A stretch of 64,000 nt of DNA from Acidimicrobiales bacterium (GCA_020628865.1 JAHDEJ010000016.1:55350-119349); one strand, 5' to 3'. Positions 37,105 through 47,476 are shown, numbered from the stretch's first letter. Translations and numbers: made by a program. The notes: a model not told the origin generated them from the letters alone.

Positions 37105-38937
37105 TCAGCTGTCCAAGCCGTCCAACAGGCTGGTACGAAGCTCGTTCGACAGCGCATCGAACATGGCACCCATGGCGTCGGAATCGATCGTGTGTGACTC
37201 GGTGACGTAGTCGGCCGGATCCAGATAGAGATCCACGCCGGTGAACGCAAGACCATCGTCCGTGTCGGCGCCGATCATGATCGGGCCGTCGTCCCACGCC
37301 GTCGACGTGAGCACCGAGCCCGGGTCGTCGACCGGCGTCCCGAAGCCGAACGCCATTCGAACGTGCGAACCGGCATTGCCGAGCGCAACGGTCGTGCGGG
37401 TGCCGTCGGCCGGGTTCTCGAAACGAACGCTGTGCTGCAGACCCGTGGCAACCATGTCCAACACGGCCAGGCCACGGTCGGCGGCCACGTTCATGAAGCC
37501 GGCCAGCAACACCACGATCTTGCGGTCCGCTCGAAGCTCGCTGGCCTCGACCGTCGCCGAACGATCGAGCAGATCGTTGAACAGCGCCGCCTGCGCAGCC
37601 ACCGCCGGGTCGACTGCTTCGACCGGAGCTTCGGCCACCTCTTCGACAACCGGCTCGTAAACCTCGGCGGGCGCGTCGGCCACGAACGAGTCGACAACGG
37701 CCGGTTCCTCGACTGCGAGGTCCTCGACCGGCGCTTCCTCCGCCATCACGGCGTCGGGTTCGACCGACTCGGCGACCTCGACCATCGGCTCGGCCACGTC
37801 CTCGACCATCGGCTCGGCCACGTCCTCGACCGGAGCCTCGAACACCGCGGCTTCCTCAACCGCTTCGACCGGCGCCTCGAACACCGCGGCTTCCTCGACC
37901 GCTTCAACCGGCGCTTCCTCAGCCGGGGCAACGGGAGAATCGGCACCCAGCGCTTCGATCCGCTCGTTGACGGACTGCAACGGCGACACCGGATCCGGCA
38001 TCACCTGCTCGACATTGGCGGCAAGGTCGCCGCCGTCGGGAACAACATCGCCAACTGCGCCCATCACGTCGGCACCGTCGGGCACCGCGTCGGCCACGCC
38101 GCCCATCACGTCGGCGCCCTCGGCGGTCACCTCTTCCACCGCATCGCCAGCACTGGAGAACAAGCCACCGGCAGCAGCGCCCGCAGCGGCAGCCACACCG
38201 GCACCTGCGCCAAACAGACCGGTGCTCAGCCCGCCGCCATCGGTGCTTTCGGGCGCAGCCTCAGCAGCGGCCGACTCTGCCGCCGGCTGGGTATCCGCCC
38301 ACACATCGTCTGCAGCGCTCGGCTCGGGGCTGGCCCAGCTGAAATCTGCGCCTTCGGACTGGACGAGGTCCGCCTCGGGCTCGACCGCCTCTGGGGCAGC
38401 CCACACCTGCGTGGCATCGACCTCGCCACCCATCTCGATCACGTCGCCGGGCGCGCCGCTGTCGGCAAAGCCCGTCGTCTCTGCAACCTCTTCCACGACC
38501 GCCTGCGGCTCGAAGGCTGCAGCCTCAGGTTCGAACGCCTGCGTCGCCGCTTCCATCACGAACGGGTCGGCGGCCGTCTCGGCCACGGCGGGCTCTGCAG
38601 CGGCGGTACCGAACGTCATCGTCGCATCGGCCGCACCGGCCGGGGCGGGGTCGCCGAACACCGGGTCGCCCGAAGGAGGGGGCGGAAGCGTCTCGACCGG
38701 ATCCTGCGTGAGCGCCACGAGGCCGGGAACAGAGTTGAACGGCACCCAGTCCGGCTCGCCGGCCCACCACACGAGGGTGCCCGGAAGACGTTGGCCCTGC
38801 TTCACGCTGTCGATGATGGCCCGCATCGGGAACGGACCCGCCTGGGCACCGTTGTCCACCGCAAAGGAAATCGCCTCATCGAGGTCGGGGAGTTCGCTGC
38901 TCAACACTGCCTCTTTCACCTGAAAAACAAAGGACAA
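37105..38937 (-). CDS. acidic Pro/Ala/Val/Glu-repeat protein with GYF_2-like N-terminus
   Basis: GAQAGPFPMRAIIDSVKQGQRLPGTLVWWAGEPDWVPFNSVPGL; APVEAVEEAAVFE / VEDVAEPM repeats. Confidence 0.7.
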   Translation of the reverse strand: MSFVFQVKEAVLSSELPDLDEAISFAVDNGAQAGPFPMRAIIDSVKQGQRLPGTLVWWAGEPDWVPFNSVPGLVALTQDPVETLPPPPSGDPVFGDPAPAGAADATMTFGTAAAEPAVAETAADPFVMEAATQAFEPEAAAFEPQAVVEEVAETTGFADSGAPGDVIEMGGEVDATQVWAAPEAVEPEADLVQSEGADFSWASPEPSAADDVWADTQPAAESAAAEAAPESTDGGGLSTGLFGAGAGVAAAAGAAAGGLFSSAGDAVEEVTAEGADVMGGVADAVPDGADVMGAVGDVVPDGGDLAANVEQVMPDPVSPLQSVNERIEALGADSPVAPAEEAPVEAVEEAAVFEAPVEAVEEAAVFEAPVEDVAEPMVEDVAEPMVEVAESVEPDAVMAEEAPVEDLAVEEPAVVDSFVADAPAEVYEPVVEEVAEAPVEAVDPAVAAQAALFNDLLDRSATVEASELRADRKIVVLLAGFMNVAADRGLAVLDMVATGLQHSVRFENPADGTRTTVALGNAGSHVRMAFGFGTPVDDPGSVLTSTAWDDGPIMIGADTDDGLAFTGVDLYLDPADYVTESHTIDSDAMGAMFDALSNELRTSLLDGLDS

Positions 38938-38987
38938 CGGCCCCGTCGTCCCACTCGATGTCTAGCAAACGATCGTAGTCTGACGGA

Positions 38988-39785
38988 GTGATTCCCCTCA
39001 TCTGTCTGGACGTTGATGGCACTCTTGTGGGCAAATCGGGCCGAGTGTCCGACGCTGTGTGGCAAGCCGCCGATCGAGCACGCTCGCGAGGCCAACACCT
39101 CGCCCTCGCCACCGCCCGTGGTGCCTTCGGGTCCTCATGGGACATGGCGCAACGACTCGACCCGAACGGCTGGCACGTGTTCCACGCAGGCGGCGCAATC
39201 GTGCACGCCGACACGAGCGAAGCCCGCGGCGGCGCCGTGCCTCCCGCCGCCGTCATCACCGCGGCCGCAGTCGCCGAAGAGCACGGCTGGACGCTCGAGT
39301 ACTACACCGCCGACGCCTACGCAGTCAGCGAGTCGAGCGAGCGAGCCATCGACCACGCCGCACTCATGGGCGTGCCCTTCGAGTCACGCACCCGAGACCA
39401 ACTCGACGGCGACATCGTCCGCCTCCAGTTCGTCGTGCCAGAAGAAGACTCCCCCACGGTTCTCTCCCACGGTGAAGCGCTCGGGCTCACCGGCACCTCC
39501 GCAACATCGCCGATCATGCCGGGCACCGCATTCGTGTCGTTCACCGTTGCCGGGGTCACCAAGGCGACCGGCATCGAACTGATCGCCAACGAACTCGGCC
39601 TCGGCCTCGGCGACGTCATGATGGTCGGCGACGGACACAACGACCTCCCCGCCCTCGCCGCCGTCGGCCACCCCGTTGCGATGGGCAACGCCGTCGCCGA
39701 AGCCAAGGAACTCGCCACCCACATCGTCGCCGACGTCGAGCTCGACGGCGTCGTCGAAGCCCTCGAGGTGTCCTCCACGGATTAA
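38988..39785 (+). CDS. Cof-type HAD family hydrolase
   Basis: PLICLDVDGTLVGKSGRVSDAV; DVMMVGDGHNDLPALAAVGHPVAMGNAV. Confidence 0.93.
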   Translation: MIPLICLDVDGTLVGKSGRVSDAVWQAADRARSRGQHLALATARGAFGSSWDMAQRLDPNGWHVFHAGGAIVHADTSEARGGAVPPAAVITAAAVAEEHGWTLEYYTADAYAVSESSERAIDHAALMGVPFESRTRDQLDGDIVRLQFVVPEEDSPTVLSHGEALGLTGTSATSPIMPGTAFVSFTVAGVTKATGIELIANELGLGLGDVMMVGDGHNDLPALAAVGHPVAMGNAVAEAKELATHIVADVELDGVVEALEVSSTD

Positions 39786-39877
39786 GGCCGTGTGACATCC
39801 ACCCCAATGTGTACGGATACACAGCAATCCGTCACGTCGTCTGCTACAAATCAAGAACAGACGGTGGAACGTGCGGG

Positions 39878-40042
39878 ATGGTGGTTCACGTGGCGACGGA
39901 ACAGGCAGAACTCGAATCGGCAGGCGTGTCTTCACTCACGCGGATGTCCACACGCCGAAGCCTCGGCGTGGGGGCCATCATCATCGCGACGGCGGTCATG
40001 GCCACCTTCATGGCGATCAGCATCGCCTCTGCGTTCGGCTGA
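39878..40042 (+). CDS. small membrane protein (54 aa)
   Basis: MVVHVATEQAELESAGVSSLTRMSTRRSLGVGAIIIATAVMATFMAISIASAFG single TM. Confidence 0.5.
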   Translation: MVVHVATEQAELESAGVSSLTRMSTRRSLGVGAIIIATAVMATFMAISIASAFG

Positions 40043-40060
40043 CCCCGCCGGCCGGCGGCA

Positions 40061-43000
40061 TCAGCCGATCTGACAGAGCTCGTCCCCACCACCCGTGCGG
40101 CGGATGTAGTAGCCGTAGTCGACGTCGCCATCGGTGTCCACGTAGCTGAGCACGCCGACGTTCGGCGTGTTCACCCAACCATCGCCACCGTTCTTGCCCG
40201 TCTCGAAGCGGATGATCTCCGTACCCGGCTTGTTCGTCCACTCGATGAGAACGCCATTGGCGACAGCCGTCGCCGTGCATGTGTCGGGGTCTGGCGGATC
40301 AACCGGATCGCCGTCGTTCTCACACGTGATGTCCTGCTTGCCGTTGCCGTCCTGCAGGTCGTACCGCAGCAGGTAGCTGTCGTTCAGGGTGCCGCCCGGC
40401 CACGTGGTCTGGGTTGCGTTCGCGACCAGCACGGCGAACGAACCATTGACCCGAAGCGCATACCGGTTCTCGCCCGGAACCGCCTCCCAATCGACCAGCA
40501 CACCTCCGGCAACTTCCGTCACGACACAGTCGGCATCTGGACCGGGATCGACCGGACCCCCACCGTCGACCGCACACAGCTCGTCAGCGATCGGGCTGTC
40601 CGGGCGGCGGATGTAGTAGCCGAAGTCCGTGTCGCCATCCGTGTCCACGTAGGAGAGCACGCCGGCGTTCGGTGTCGCCACCCAGCCGTCGCCACCGTTC
40701 TTGCCCGTCTCGAATCGAATCACTTCGGTGCCGGCCTTGTCCTGCCACGTGATACGAACGCTCCCGTCCGCCAGCTCCTCGGCCAGGCACACGTCACCCG
40801 GAGGCGGGTCGACGGGACCGCCGTCGTCCACGTCGCACAGCTCGTCGCCGTTGCCGGTTCGGCGGATGTAGTAGCCGAAGTCCACATCGCCGTCGGCATC
40901 GACGTAGGACGTCTGCCCGGCCGCCGGCGTGGTCACCCAGCCGTCGCCGCCGTTGTTGCCTGACTCGAAGCGAATGATCTCCGTGCCGTCCTTGTCGGTC
41001 CACGACACCCGCACCCCGCCGTTGTCCAACTCCTCGGCGACACACACATCGCCGCCTCCACCGCCACCGCTGTAGGTCGCGATGAGCGTCTCGTTCACGT
41101 TCGCCGTCGGCCGAACCGCATCGCGGTCTTCGCCGTCGGACCACGACTGGAAGGTGTAGGCCACCCCGCCATCGGTCTGCGAGAACGGCGCCGAAATCTC
41201 GCGGTCCACGCCCGCCACGCTTTGGAACGAATACGGCGCCGTGAAGGTCTGGCCCTCGAGCTGCACATCGAGGCCGGCCGGCGACGTCTGCAGCGTGACC
41301 GTAGTGATCAACGGATCGATCCGGGCAGACGTCGTCCACGACGTACCGTCAGAATCCGTCGCCGTCAGGTAGAGGGTCACCCACACGTTCGTTTCCGACT
41401 CGATCGCCGGCGGCACCGTGAAGCTGCCGTTGGCCCCGACAATTCCGTCGGTCAGCGGATGATCGTGGTCGTCGTGATTGAGGCGCACCTCCCATCGCAG
41501 ATTCGCGCTCGGAATGGCGCCGTCCTCGGCGTCCGTCGCCGAACCGGAGAAGGTGATCGGCTTGCCCGCCTCGTAACCCGCACCCACATTGCCAACCGTG
41601 ATCGTCGGCTGCGGCACCGTGTTGTTCGTGATGTTGATCTCCGCCGGGTTCGACGTGACCGAGTCGTTTCCATTGCTCACCACAACCGTGAAATCGTCGC
41701 CATCATCGCCGTTGTCCACGTTCTCGATGGTCAGCCGCGGGCCGTTCTCGCCATTGATGGCATTGCCGTTGCGGAACCACTGGTAGGTCACGTCACCGGG
41801 CGCAGAAGCGCCGACGAAGAACGAGGCGGTACCACCGACCGCGATCGACACATCGCTCGGCTGGCTCGTGATCGAAATCTCGTTGACCTCGCCCACGAAC
41901 TGAATCTTGCCAACGCCACCCCAAGCACCAACCTGATCGCCCTTGAACGTGCGGTCCAGGTAGTAGAGGTCGCCGTTGACCGGGGAGACGGCGAAGTCGA
42001 CCAGGCCGGACACGCCCGGGTCGCCGTCGTCGAACAGGGTCATGAACTCGGTGGCCACACCCGTCGTCGTGTCCACGCTGACGATCTGACCGGAGCAGTA
42101 GTCGCCGGTGAAGTACTTGCCCCGAAGCTCCGTCGGGAAGGTCGGCACCGGTGTCTCGTAGAACGCTCCGCCGATGATGGCGCAACCGGAGATGGGCGTG
42201 CCCGGCACGTTCGGACCGTTCGCATCCGCATGCGGGAACGCCCAGAACGGATCCTCCAGATCGGGATTCGGGGTCGGCTCCGGCCCCTCCACCAGACGCC
42301 ACCCGTAGTTGGCGCCCTCCTCAAGCACATTGAGCTCTTCCCAATCGTCCGAGCCCACATCACTGATGTAGATCTCGCCGGTGACCGGGTTCTCCTGCGT
42401 GTTCCACGGGTTCCGCAAGCCGTAGGCGTAGATGGCCCGGTTGTTGCCCTGGAACTGGTTGTAGAACGGGTTGCTCGTGGGAATCGAACCGTTCGTGTTC
42501 AACCGGAGGACCGTGCCCTTCAGGTTGGTGTTGTCCTGTGCGTTCGGACCGATGAGGTAGTCGCCCACCGTGACGTACAGGCGCCCATCGCTGCCGTGCT
42601 GCACCGCGCCGCCGTAGTGCAGATCCACGTCGGCGGTCGGGAAGTCGTCGAACAGGACGACCTCGGTGTTCTGGTTCGCCGAGTTGCCCGTGACCGTGAA
42701 CCGGGACAGACGCGGATTGCCCGGGTCATTGTCGTTCTTGTCATCGTCGTGCACGTACATCACGTAGATGTAGCCATTCGCCGCAAAGTTGTTGTCGAAC
42801 GCCATCGAGAACATGCCCCGATCGCCTTCCGTGTTCACCCGGTCCCTGATGTCGAGAAACGGCGTGTTGAGCGCCTGGTCGTTCACGATGATGACCGCAC
42901 TGCCGTCGTCCTTCACGACCACGAGGCGACCGTCCGGAGCCATCGCCAACTGCACCGGCGTGAAGATGTCCGTCTCGATCGTGAGATCCACAAAACCCTG

Positions 43001-43198
43001 CGGCGGAGCGGCCAGCGCATCCCGGATCGGAATGAAGGCCGCCAAGCCCAACAAGAGCACACCCAGGACCACGGCCATACGCCGCGCCACCAGCCCAGTT
43101 CGCAAGCCACTTTGCGTGACCATCAACGCTCCACTCATGTTCAGCCCCACGATCAACGTTCTCAACAGCATAGATTGCCACGTTCTGCGTCCCTTCAT
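40061..43198 (-). CDS. PQQ-dependent sugar (glucose/sorbosone) dehydrogenase-like secreted protein with Ig-like region and repeated C-terminal Cys-bounded modules
   Basis: YAYGLRNPWNTQENPVTGEIYISDVGSDDWEELNVLEEGANYGW; four C-terminal modules such as CVAEELDNGGVRVSWTDKDGTEIIRFESG..ELC. Confidence 0.88.
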   Translation of the reverse strand: MKGRRTWQSMLLRTLIVGLNMSGALMVTQSGLRTGLVARRMAVVLGVLLLGLAAFIPIRDALAAPPQGFVDLTIETDIFTPVQLAMAPDGRLVVVKDDGSAVIIVNDQALNTPFLDIRDRVNTEGDRGMFSMAFDNNFAANGYIYVMYVHDDDKNDNDPGNPRLSRFTVTGNSANQNTEVVLFDDFPTADVDLHYGGAVQHGSDGRLYVTVGDYLIGPNAQDNTNLKGTVLRLNTNGSIPTSNPFYNQFQGNNRAIYAYGLRNPWNTQENPVTGEIYISDVGSDDWEELNVLEEGANYGWRLVEGPEPTPNPDLEDPFWAFPHADANGPNVPGTPISGCAIIGGAFYETPVPTFPTELRGKYFTGDYCSGQIVSVDTTTGVATEFMTLFDDGDPGVSGLVDFAVSPVNGDLYYLDRTFKGDQVGAWGGVGKIQFVGEVNEISITSQPSDVSIAVGGTASFFVGASAPGDVTYQWFRNGNAINGENGPRLTIENVDNGDDGDDFTVVVSNGNDSVTSNPAEINITNNTVPQPTITVGNVGAGYEAGKPITFSGSATDAEDGAIPSANLRWEVRLNHDDHDHPLTDGIVGANGSFTVPPAIESETNVWVTLYLTATDSDGTSWTTSARIDPLITTVTLQTSPAGLDVQLEGQTFTAPYSFQSVAGVDREISAPFSQTDGGVAYTFQSWSDGEDRDAVRPTANVNETLIATYSGGGGGGDVCVAEELDNGGVRVSWTDKDGTEIIRFESGNNGGDGWVTTPAAGQTSYVDADGDVDFGYYIRRTGNGDELCDVDDGGPVDPPPGDVCLAEELADGSVRITWQDKAGTEVIRFETGKNGGDGWVATPNAGVLSYVDTDGDTDFGYYIRRPDSPIADELCAVDGGGPVDPGPDADCVVTEVAGGVLVDWEAVPGENRYALRVNGSFAVLVANATQTTWPGGTLNDSYLLRYDLQDGNGKQDITCENDGDPVDPPDPDTCTATAVANGVLIEWTNKPGTEIIRFETGKNGGDGWVNTPNVGVLSYVDTDGDVDYGYYIRRTGGGDELCQIG

Positions 43199-43262
43199 CC
43201 ATGGATCAAACACCCCAAGGACGTCACCACCCCACGAACGGCCGACAAGTAGCGTTGGGCGC

Positions 43263-44492
43263 ATGCCGGACACCGCCGAAGTGGGAAACCAGCGCGATCA
43301 GATGCCTGCGTGGGTCCCGCGCGCCATCCTTTTGTTCTTCACTGGCGTTGTCGCCCTCTGGCTGCTCCAACGACTGTTCGAAGACCTCTCCGGCTTCCTC
43401 GTCACGATCCTCATCTCGTTCTTCTTCTCCTTTGCGCTCGAACCGGCCGTGAACTGGCTCGAACGCAAGGGCTTCCGGCGGGGCCTCGGCACCCTCATCA
43501 TGTTCTTCCTCGCCATCGCCGGAATCGCCCTGCTCAGCTTCATCGTCGGGACCGCTCTCGCCGAACAGACGACCAGCTTCGTCAACGACGCCCCCACCCT
43601 CATCGACGACCTCGAGGACTGGCTCCGCCGCAACATCGACGACGACATCGAACTCACCCAGGTGCGGGACCAGTTCCTCAACGACGACGGCCTCGGCGAA
43701 CAACTCACCGGCTTCGCCGACAACGTCGTCGGCCTCGGCGCCACGGTGATCGGCGTGGTCTTCAACCTGTTCACCATCGCGCTCTTCACCTTCTACCTCA
43801 CCGCAGATGGCCCCCGCCTGCGCCGCACCATCTGCGCCCGGCTCCGCCCGGATCGCCAGCGCCGAATCCTCGGCATCTGGGACCTCGCCATCCAAAAGAC
43901 CGGCGGATACATCCTCTCCCGCACGGTGTTGGCCTCGATCTCGGCGCTCGTCACCTGGGTCGCCTTCTCCATCATCGGCGTGCCGTTCCCGCTGGCCCTG
44001 GCCGTTTGGGTCGGCATCGTGAGTCAGTTCGTACCGGTCGTCGGTGTGTACATCGCCGGCGCACTCCCGGTGATCCTCACGCTTCTCGAATCGCCCACGA
44101 AGGCCCTGTGGGCGCTGCTGTTCATGGTGGCGTACCAGCAGTTCGAGAACTACCTGCTGGCACCTCGCATCGACAGCCGGACCCTCAAGATCCACCCGGC
44201 CGTCTCCTTCGGATCGGTGCTCGTGGGGGCCTCGATCCTCGGACCCGTCGGAGCACTCCTCGCCCTGCCGACAGCGGCCACCGCACAGGGCATCATCTCC
44301 GCATCCGGCGAACGCTATGCGATCGAGGAGGGTCCACTCACCCGGCTCAACCCCGACTCCGGCCCCTGGTCCGCCCGTTCCGAACCGGCCGGCCTCGGCA
44401 CTCTCCCGAACCACACGCTCGACGAGCGCATCGACGCCGACGACACCGACGACGAGCCTGCACCGACCGAGGACGCCAAAGCCGACGACTGA
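43263..44492 (+). CDS. AI-2E family transporter (PerM/YdiK-like)
   Basis: FLVTILISFFFSFALEPAVNWLERKGFRRGLGTL; FVPVVGVYIAGALPVILTLL; QQFENYLLAPRI. Confidence 0.9.
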   Translation: MPDTAEVGNQRDQMPAWVPRAILLFFTGVVALWLLQRLFEDLSGFLVTILISFFFSFALEPAVNWLERKGFRRGLGTLIMFFLAIAGIALLSFIVGTALAEQTTSFVNDAPTLIDDLEDWLRRNIDDDIELTQVRDQFLNDDGLGEQLTGFADNVVGLGATVIGVVFNLFTIALFTFYLTADGPRLRRTICARLRPDRQRRILGIWDLAIQKTGGYILSRTVLASISALVTWVAFSIIGVPFPLALAVWVGIVSQFVPVVGVYIAGALPVILTLLESPTKALWALLFMVAYQQFENYLLAPRIDSRTLKIHPAVSFGSVLVGASILGPVGALLALPTAATAQGIISASGERYAIEEGPLTRLNPDSGPWSARSEPAGLGTLPNHTLDERIDADDTDDEPAPTEDAKADD

Positions 44493-44549
44493 GCCGTCGC
44501 CGCCCGCTCGAACTCAGTATCGGGCCAGAAGCTTCCGACAGTCTCTGAC

Positions 44550-45161
44550 ATGGGTTCACGAGCAGGGCACGGACAGTACGGTTCGGATGTGAAACGAACC
44601 CCGGCGGACCCCTCGTTCTCTCGAGGGCAGGAGATGAAGGACGAGGCGGCCGAATACACAACGGCCAGCTTCGGCAGTCACCATTCGCCGCGCCTCACGT
44701 TACGAACGCCGGAAACGGCATCGTCCCCCTCAGGACCGGTCTTCCGCGAATCGCCCGGCAGCAGTAACTGGCTCATCGGCCTCTTCGCCGTCATCGCGCT
44801 GCTGTTCGTCCTGGCGACGATCAACCAACTCGCCGAGCCAACCGAAACACTGGAGATTCCGGAACCGGCCAATCCCGAGCTCTGGACGGTGGAGACCAGC
44901 TGCACGGTCACGGCCAATGGTTCCCTCACCGGCACGACGACCGTGATCCTCAGCAAGGACGCTGACGTCCGCTCCCGCGTCCGGGACTCGGGTATCGCGC
45001 TCACGTGGAACGGAAGCACCGGCGAAGCGTTCTCGGAAGAACGGGCGATCGCCCCAACCGACCGTCACCCGATTCAGGTCACCGACACGATCCTCCCAGC
45101 CGGATCGCTGGCCGACACTCCCGAGCTGCTCCGCTGCGGAGCGCAGGTCTCGCTGCCCTGA
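44550..45161 (+). CDS. hypothetical single-TM protein (start uncertain)
   Basis: TM NWLIGLFAVIALLFVLATI; ordered between neighbouring genes. Confidence 0.5.
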   Translation: MGSRAGHGQYGSDVKRTPADPSFSRGQEMKDEAAEYTTASFGSHHSPRLTLRTPETASSPSGPVFRESPGSSNWLIGLFAVIALLFVLATINQLAEPTETLEIPEPANPELWTVETSCTVTANGSLTGTTTVILSKDADVRSRVRDSGIALTWNGSTGEAFSEERAIAPTDRHPIQVTDTILPAGSLADTPELLRCGAQVSLP

Positions 45162-45162
45162 G

Positions 45163-45747
45163 TCAGCTGGCAGCGAGCTCGTTCACGCGTTCGAGCAGGC
45201 CCTGCGGACCCAACCCACCAACATGCGTCTCGGTGCTGCCATCAGCTCCGATGAAGACCATCGTCGGTTGCGACGTCACCTGATACTCGATCCACAGCTC
45301 CTGCGGATTCGCGAGCACGTGCGAAATCGGCGTGCTCATCCCCTCGATGAAGGCCTGCTTGTCGAAGTCGTCACCATCAGCTTCGTTCGTCACCCCGATG
45401 ATCGTGACTCCCGTGTTCTGTCTGTCCACCCATGCGACCGCAGAGCTCTCTTCCCGGCAGGTACCTCAATGCGCACCCCAGAACCACAGCACCACCGGTC
45501 GACCCTCGGCCTGCGCAGCCGCCAGAGCCTCGCGGCCGGTCGGCAGCGGCGCAACAGTTGTCGGAACCGTCGTCGGCGCCTCGGTGTCGGCAACCTCGAC
45601 CGCAGTCGAACCGACCGGTTCGAGATCGGCATCCGGACCGGCATCGACCGGCTCCGACTCCACCTGCGTCATCTGTTCGCCGCTCACCACGGTCTCCCCG
45701 CATGCGGCCAACAACAGGCCCACAAGCAGAAGAAGGATCCGACGCAT
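45163..45747 (-). CDS. thioredoxin-like (TlpA-type) lipoprotein, candidate selenoprotein with in-frame TGA (45466-45468) in UxxC motif
   Basis: ORFs 45466..45939 and 45163..45429 are in one frame separated by TGA; readthrough gives ...GRPVVLWFWGAH-U-GTCREESSAVAWVDRQNTGVTIIGVTNEAD...YQVTSQPTMVFIGADG. Confidence 0.75.
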
Positions 45748-45788
45748 CACAAGAAGCGTAAACGCCCCAAGACACCGAACATATTTCC

Positions 45789-45908
45789 CCAAGTTCTGTG
45801 CAGCGCCAGATGCCTGCCTGACACACACCGCTGCACAGATTTCCTGGTCCAAGTTCTGTGCAGCACCAGATGCCGTTCCGACACACACCGCTGCACAGAT
45901 CGGGGAGG
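45789..45908. repeat. two tandem 60-bp repeats, each with TCTGTGCAGC/GCTGCACAGA inverted arms
   Basis: CCAAGTTCTGTGCAGC...CCGACACACACCGCTGCACAGAT repeated with exact 60-bp offset. Confidence 0.92.
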
Positions 45909-45926
45909 GCTGGTGGAAAACGAAAG

Positions 45927-45953
45927 AAGCCCGGGGCACAAGGCCCCGGGCTT
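45927..45953 (-). terminator. intrinsic terminator after rpsJ
   Basis: AAGCCCGGGGC-acaag-GCCCCGGGCTT followed on minus strand by TTTCGTTTTCC. Confidence 0.9.
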
Positions 45954-45965
45954 GCTCTCAACTAC

Positions 45966-46283
45966 TTACTGAATCTTGATCTCGATGTCGACGCCGGCAG
46001 CGAGGTCGAGACGCTGAAGCGAATCGACCGTCTTCGGCGACGGCTCGACGATGTCGAGAAGACGCTTGTGGATTCGCATCTCGAAGTGCTCGCGCGAGTC
46101 CTTGTCCTTGAAGGGACCCCGGACCACCGTGTAGCGGTGCTTCTCGGTGGGGAGCGGGATCGGACCCCGAACCTCTGCCTGCGTGCGACGCACCGTCTCG
46201 ACGATCTGCTTGGTTGCCTGATCGATCTGGGTGTGGTCGTACGCCTTGAGGCGGATTCGAATCTTCTGGGATGCTGCAGCCAT
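45966..46283 (-). CDS. rpsJ: 30S ribosomal protein S10
   Basis: [47 protein letters not shown]. Confidence 0.98.
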   Translation of the reverse strand: MAAASQKIRIRLKAYDHTQIDQATKQIVETVRRTQAEVRGPIPLPTEKHRYTVVRGPFKDKDSREHFEMRIHKRLLDIVEPSPKTVDSLQRLDLAAGVDIEIKIQ

Positions 46284-46288
46284 CGGTC

Positions 46289-47476
46289 CTACTTCGTGAT
46301 CTTCGTGACGGCGCCAGCGCCGACGGTACGGCCACCCTCACGGATGGCGAAACGAAGACCCTCGTCCATGGCGATCGGAGCGATGAGCTCGACCGTCATC
46401 TTGGTGTTGTCGCCCGGGAGGCACATCTCGGTGCCCTCGGGGAGGTTGATCGTGCCGGTGACGTCGGTGGTCCGGAAGTAGAACTGCGGACGGTAGTTGG
46501 AGAAGAACGGCTTGTGACGGCCACCCTCTTCCTTCGACAGCACGTAGACCTCGGCCTCGAAGTCGGTGTGCGGGGTGATCGAGCCGGGGGCTGCGAGCAC
46601 CTGACCGCGCTGCACGTCTTCCTTGTCGATGCCACGAAGCAGGGCGCCGATGTTGTCGCCAGCCTGGCCCTCGTCGAGGAGCTTGCGGAACATCTCGACA
46701 CCGGTGCAGGTGGTCTTCTGGGTGTCCTTGAGGCCAACGATTTCGATTTCGTCGCCGGTGTGGACCGCACCCTGCTCGATCTTGCCGGTCACCACGGTGC
46801 CACGGCCGGTGATCGAGAAGACATCCTCGATCGGCATGAGGAAGGGCTTGTCGACGTCACGCTCGGGGAGCGGGATGTACTCGTCGACCTGCGTCATGAG
46901 CTCCATGACCTGAGCAGCAGCGTCGGCGTCGCCCTCGAGAGCCTTGAGTGCCGAAACCTGCACGACGGGGGTGTCGTCGCCGGGGAACTCGTACTTGTCG
47001 AGGAGCTCACGCACCTCCATCTCGACGAGCTCGATGAGCTCTTCGTCGTCAACCATGTCGACCTTGTTCAGGGCAACGATGATCTTCGGCACGCCCACCT
47101 GGCGGGCGAGGAGAAGGTGCTCACGGGTCTGGCTCATCGGGCCATCGGTGGCGGCCACAACGAGGATGGCACCGTCGACCTGAGCCGCACCGGTGATCAT
47201 GTTCTTGATGTAATCGGCGTGACCGGGCATGTCGACGTGGGCGTAGTGACGGTTCTCCGTCTCGTACTCCACGTGCGACACGTTGATCGTGATGCCGCGC
47301 TCGCGCTCTTCCGGTGCCTTGTCGATGTCTTCGAAGGCGGTGGCTGCCGAGCCTTCAACGTTGTCGCCGAGGACCTTGGTGATCGCTGCGGTGAGAGTGG
47401 TCTTTCCATGGTCGATGTGTCCCATGGTGCCCACGTTCACGTGGGGCTTTGTGCGCTCAAAGGTCTCTTTGGCCAT
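46289..47476 (-). CDS. tuf: elongation factor Tu
   Basis: [33 protein letters not shown]... Confidence 0.99.
   Translation of the reverse strand: MAKETFERTKPHVNVGTMGHIDHGKTTLTAAITKVLGDNVEGSAATAFEDIDKAPEERERGITINVSHVEYETENRHYAHVDMPGHADYIKNMITGAAQVDGAILVVAATDGPMSQTREHLLLARQVGVPKIIVALNKVDMVDDEELIELVEMEVRELLDKYEFPGDDTPVVQVSALKALEGDADAAAQVMELMTQVDEYIPLPERDVDKPFLMPIEDVFSITGRGTVVTGKIEQGAVHTGDEIEIVGLKDTQKTTCTGVEMFRKLLDEGQAGDNIGALLRGIDKEDVQRGQVLAAPGSITPHTDFEAEVYVLSKEEGGRHKPFFSNYRPQFYFRTTDVTGTINLPEGTEMCLPGDNTKMTVELIAPIAMDEGLRFAIREGGRTVGAGAVTKITK

Noticed and set aside
41222-43252. 676-aa plus-strand ORF
   Set aside because: Antisense to PQQ-dehydrogenase-like gene; Arg/His-rich shadow ORF.
45466-45468. 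Simple pseudogene at the TGA
   Set aside because: Not excluded, but it is the only disruption, the frame is preserved on both sides, and it falls exactly at the catalytic Cys, which favours selenocysteine.
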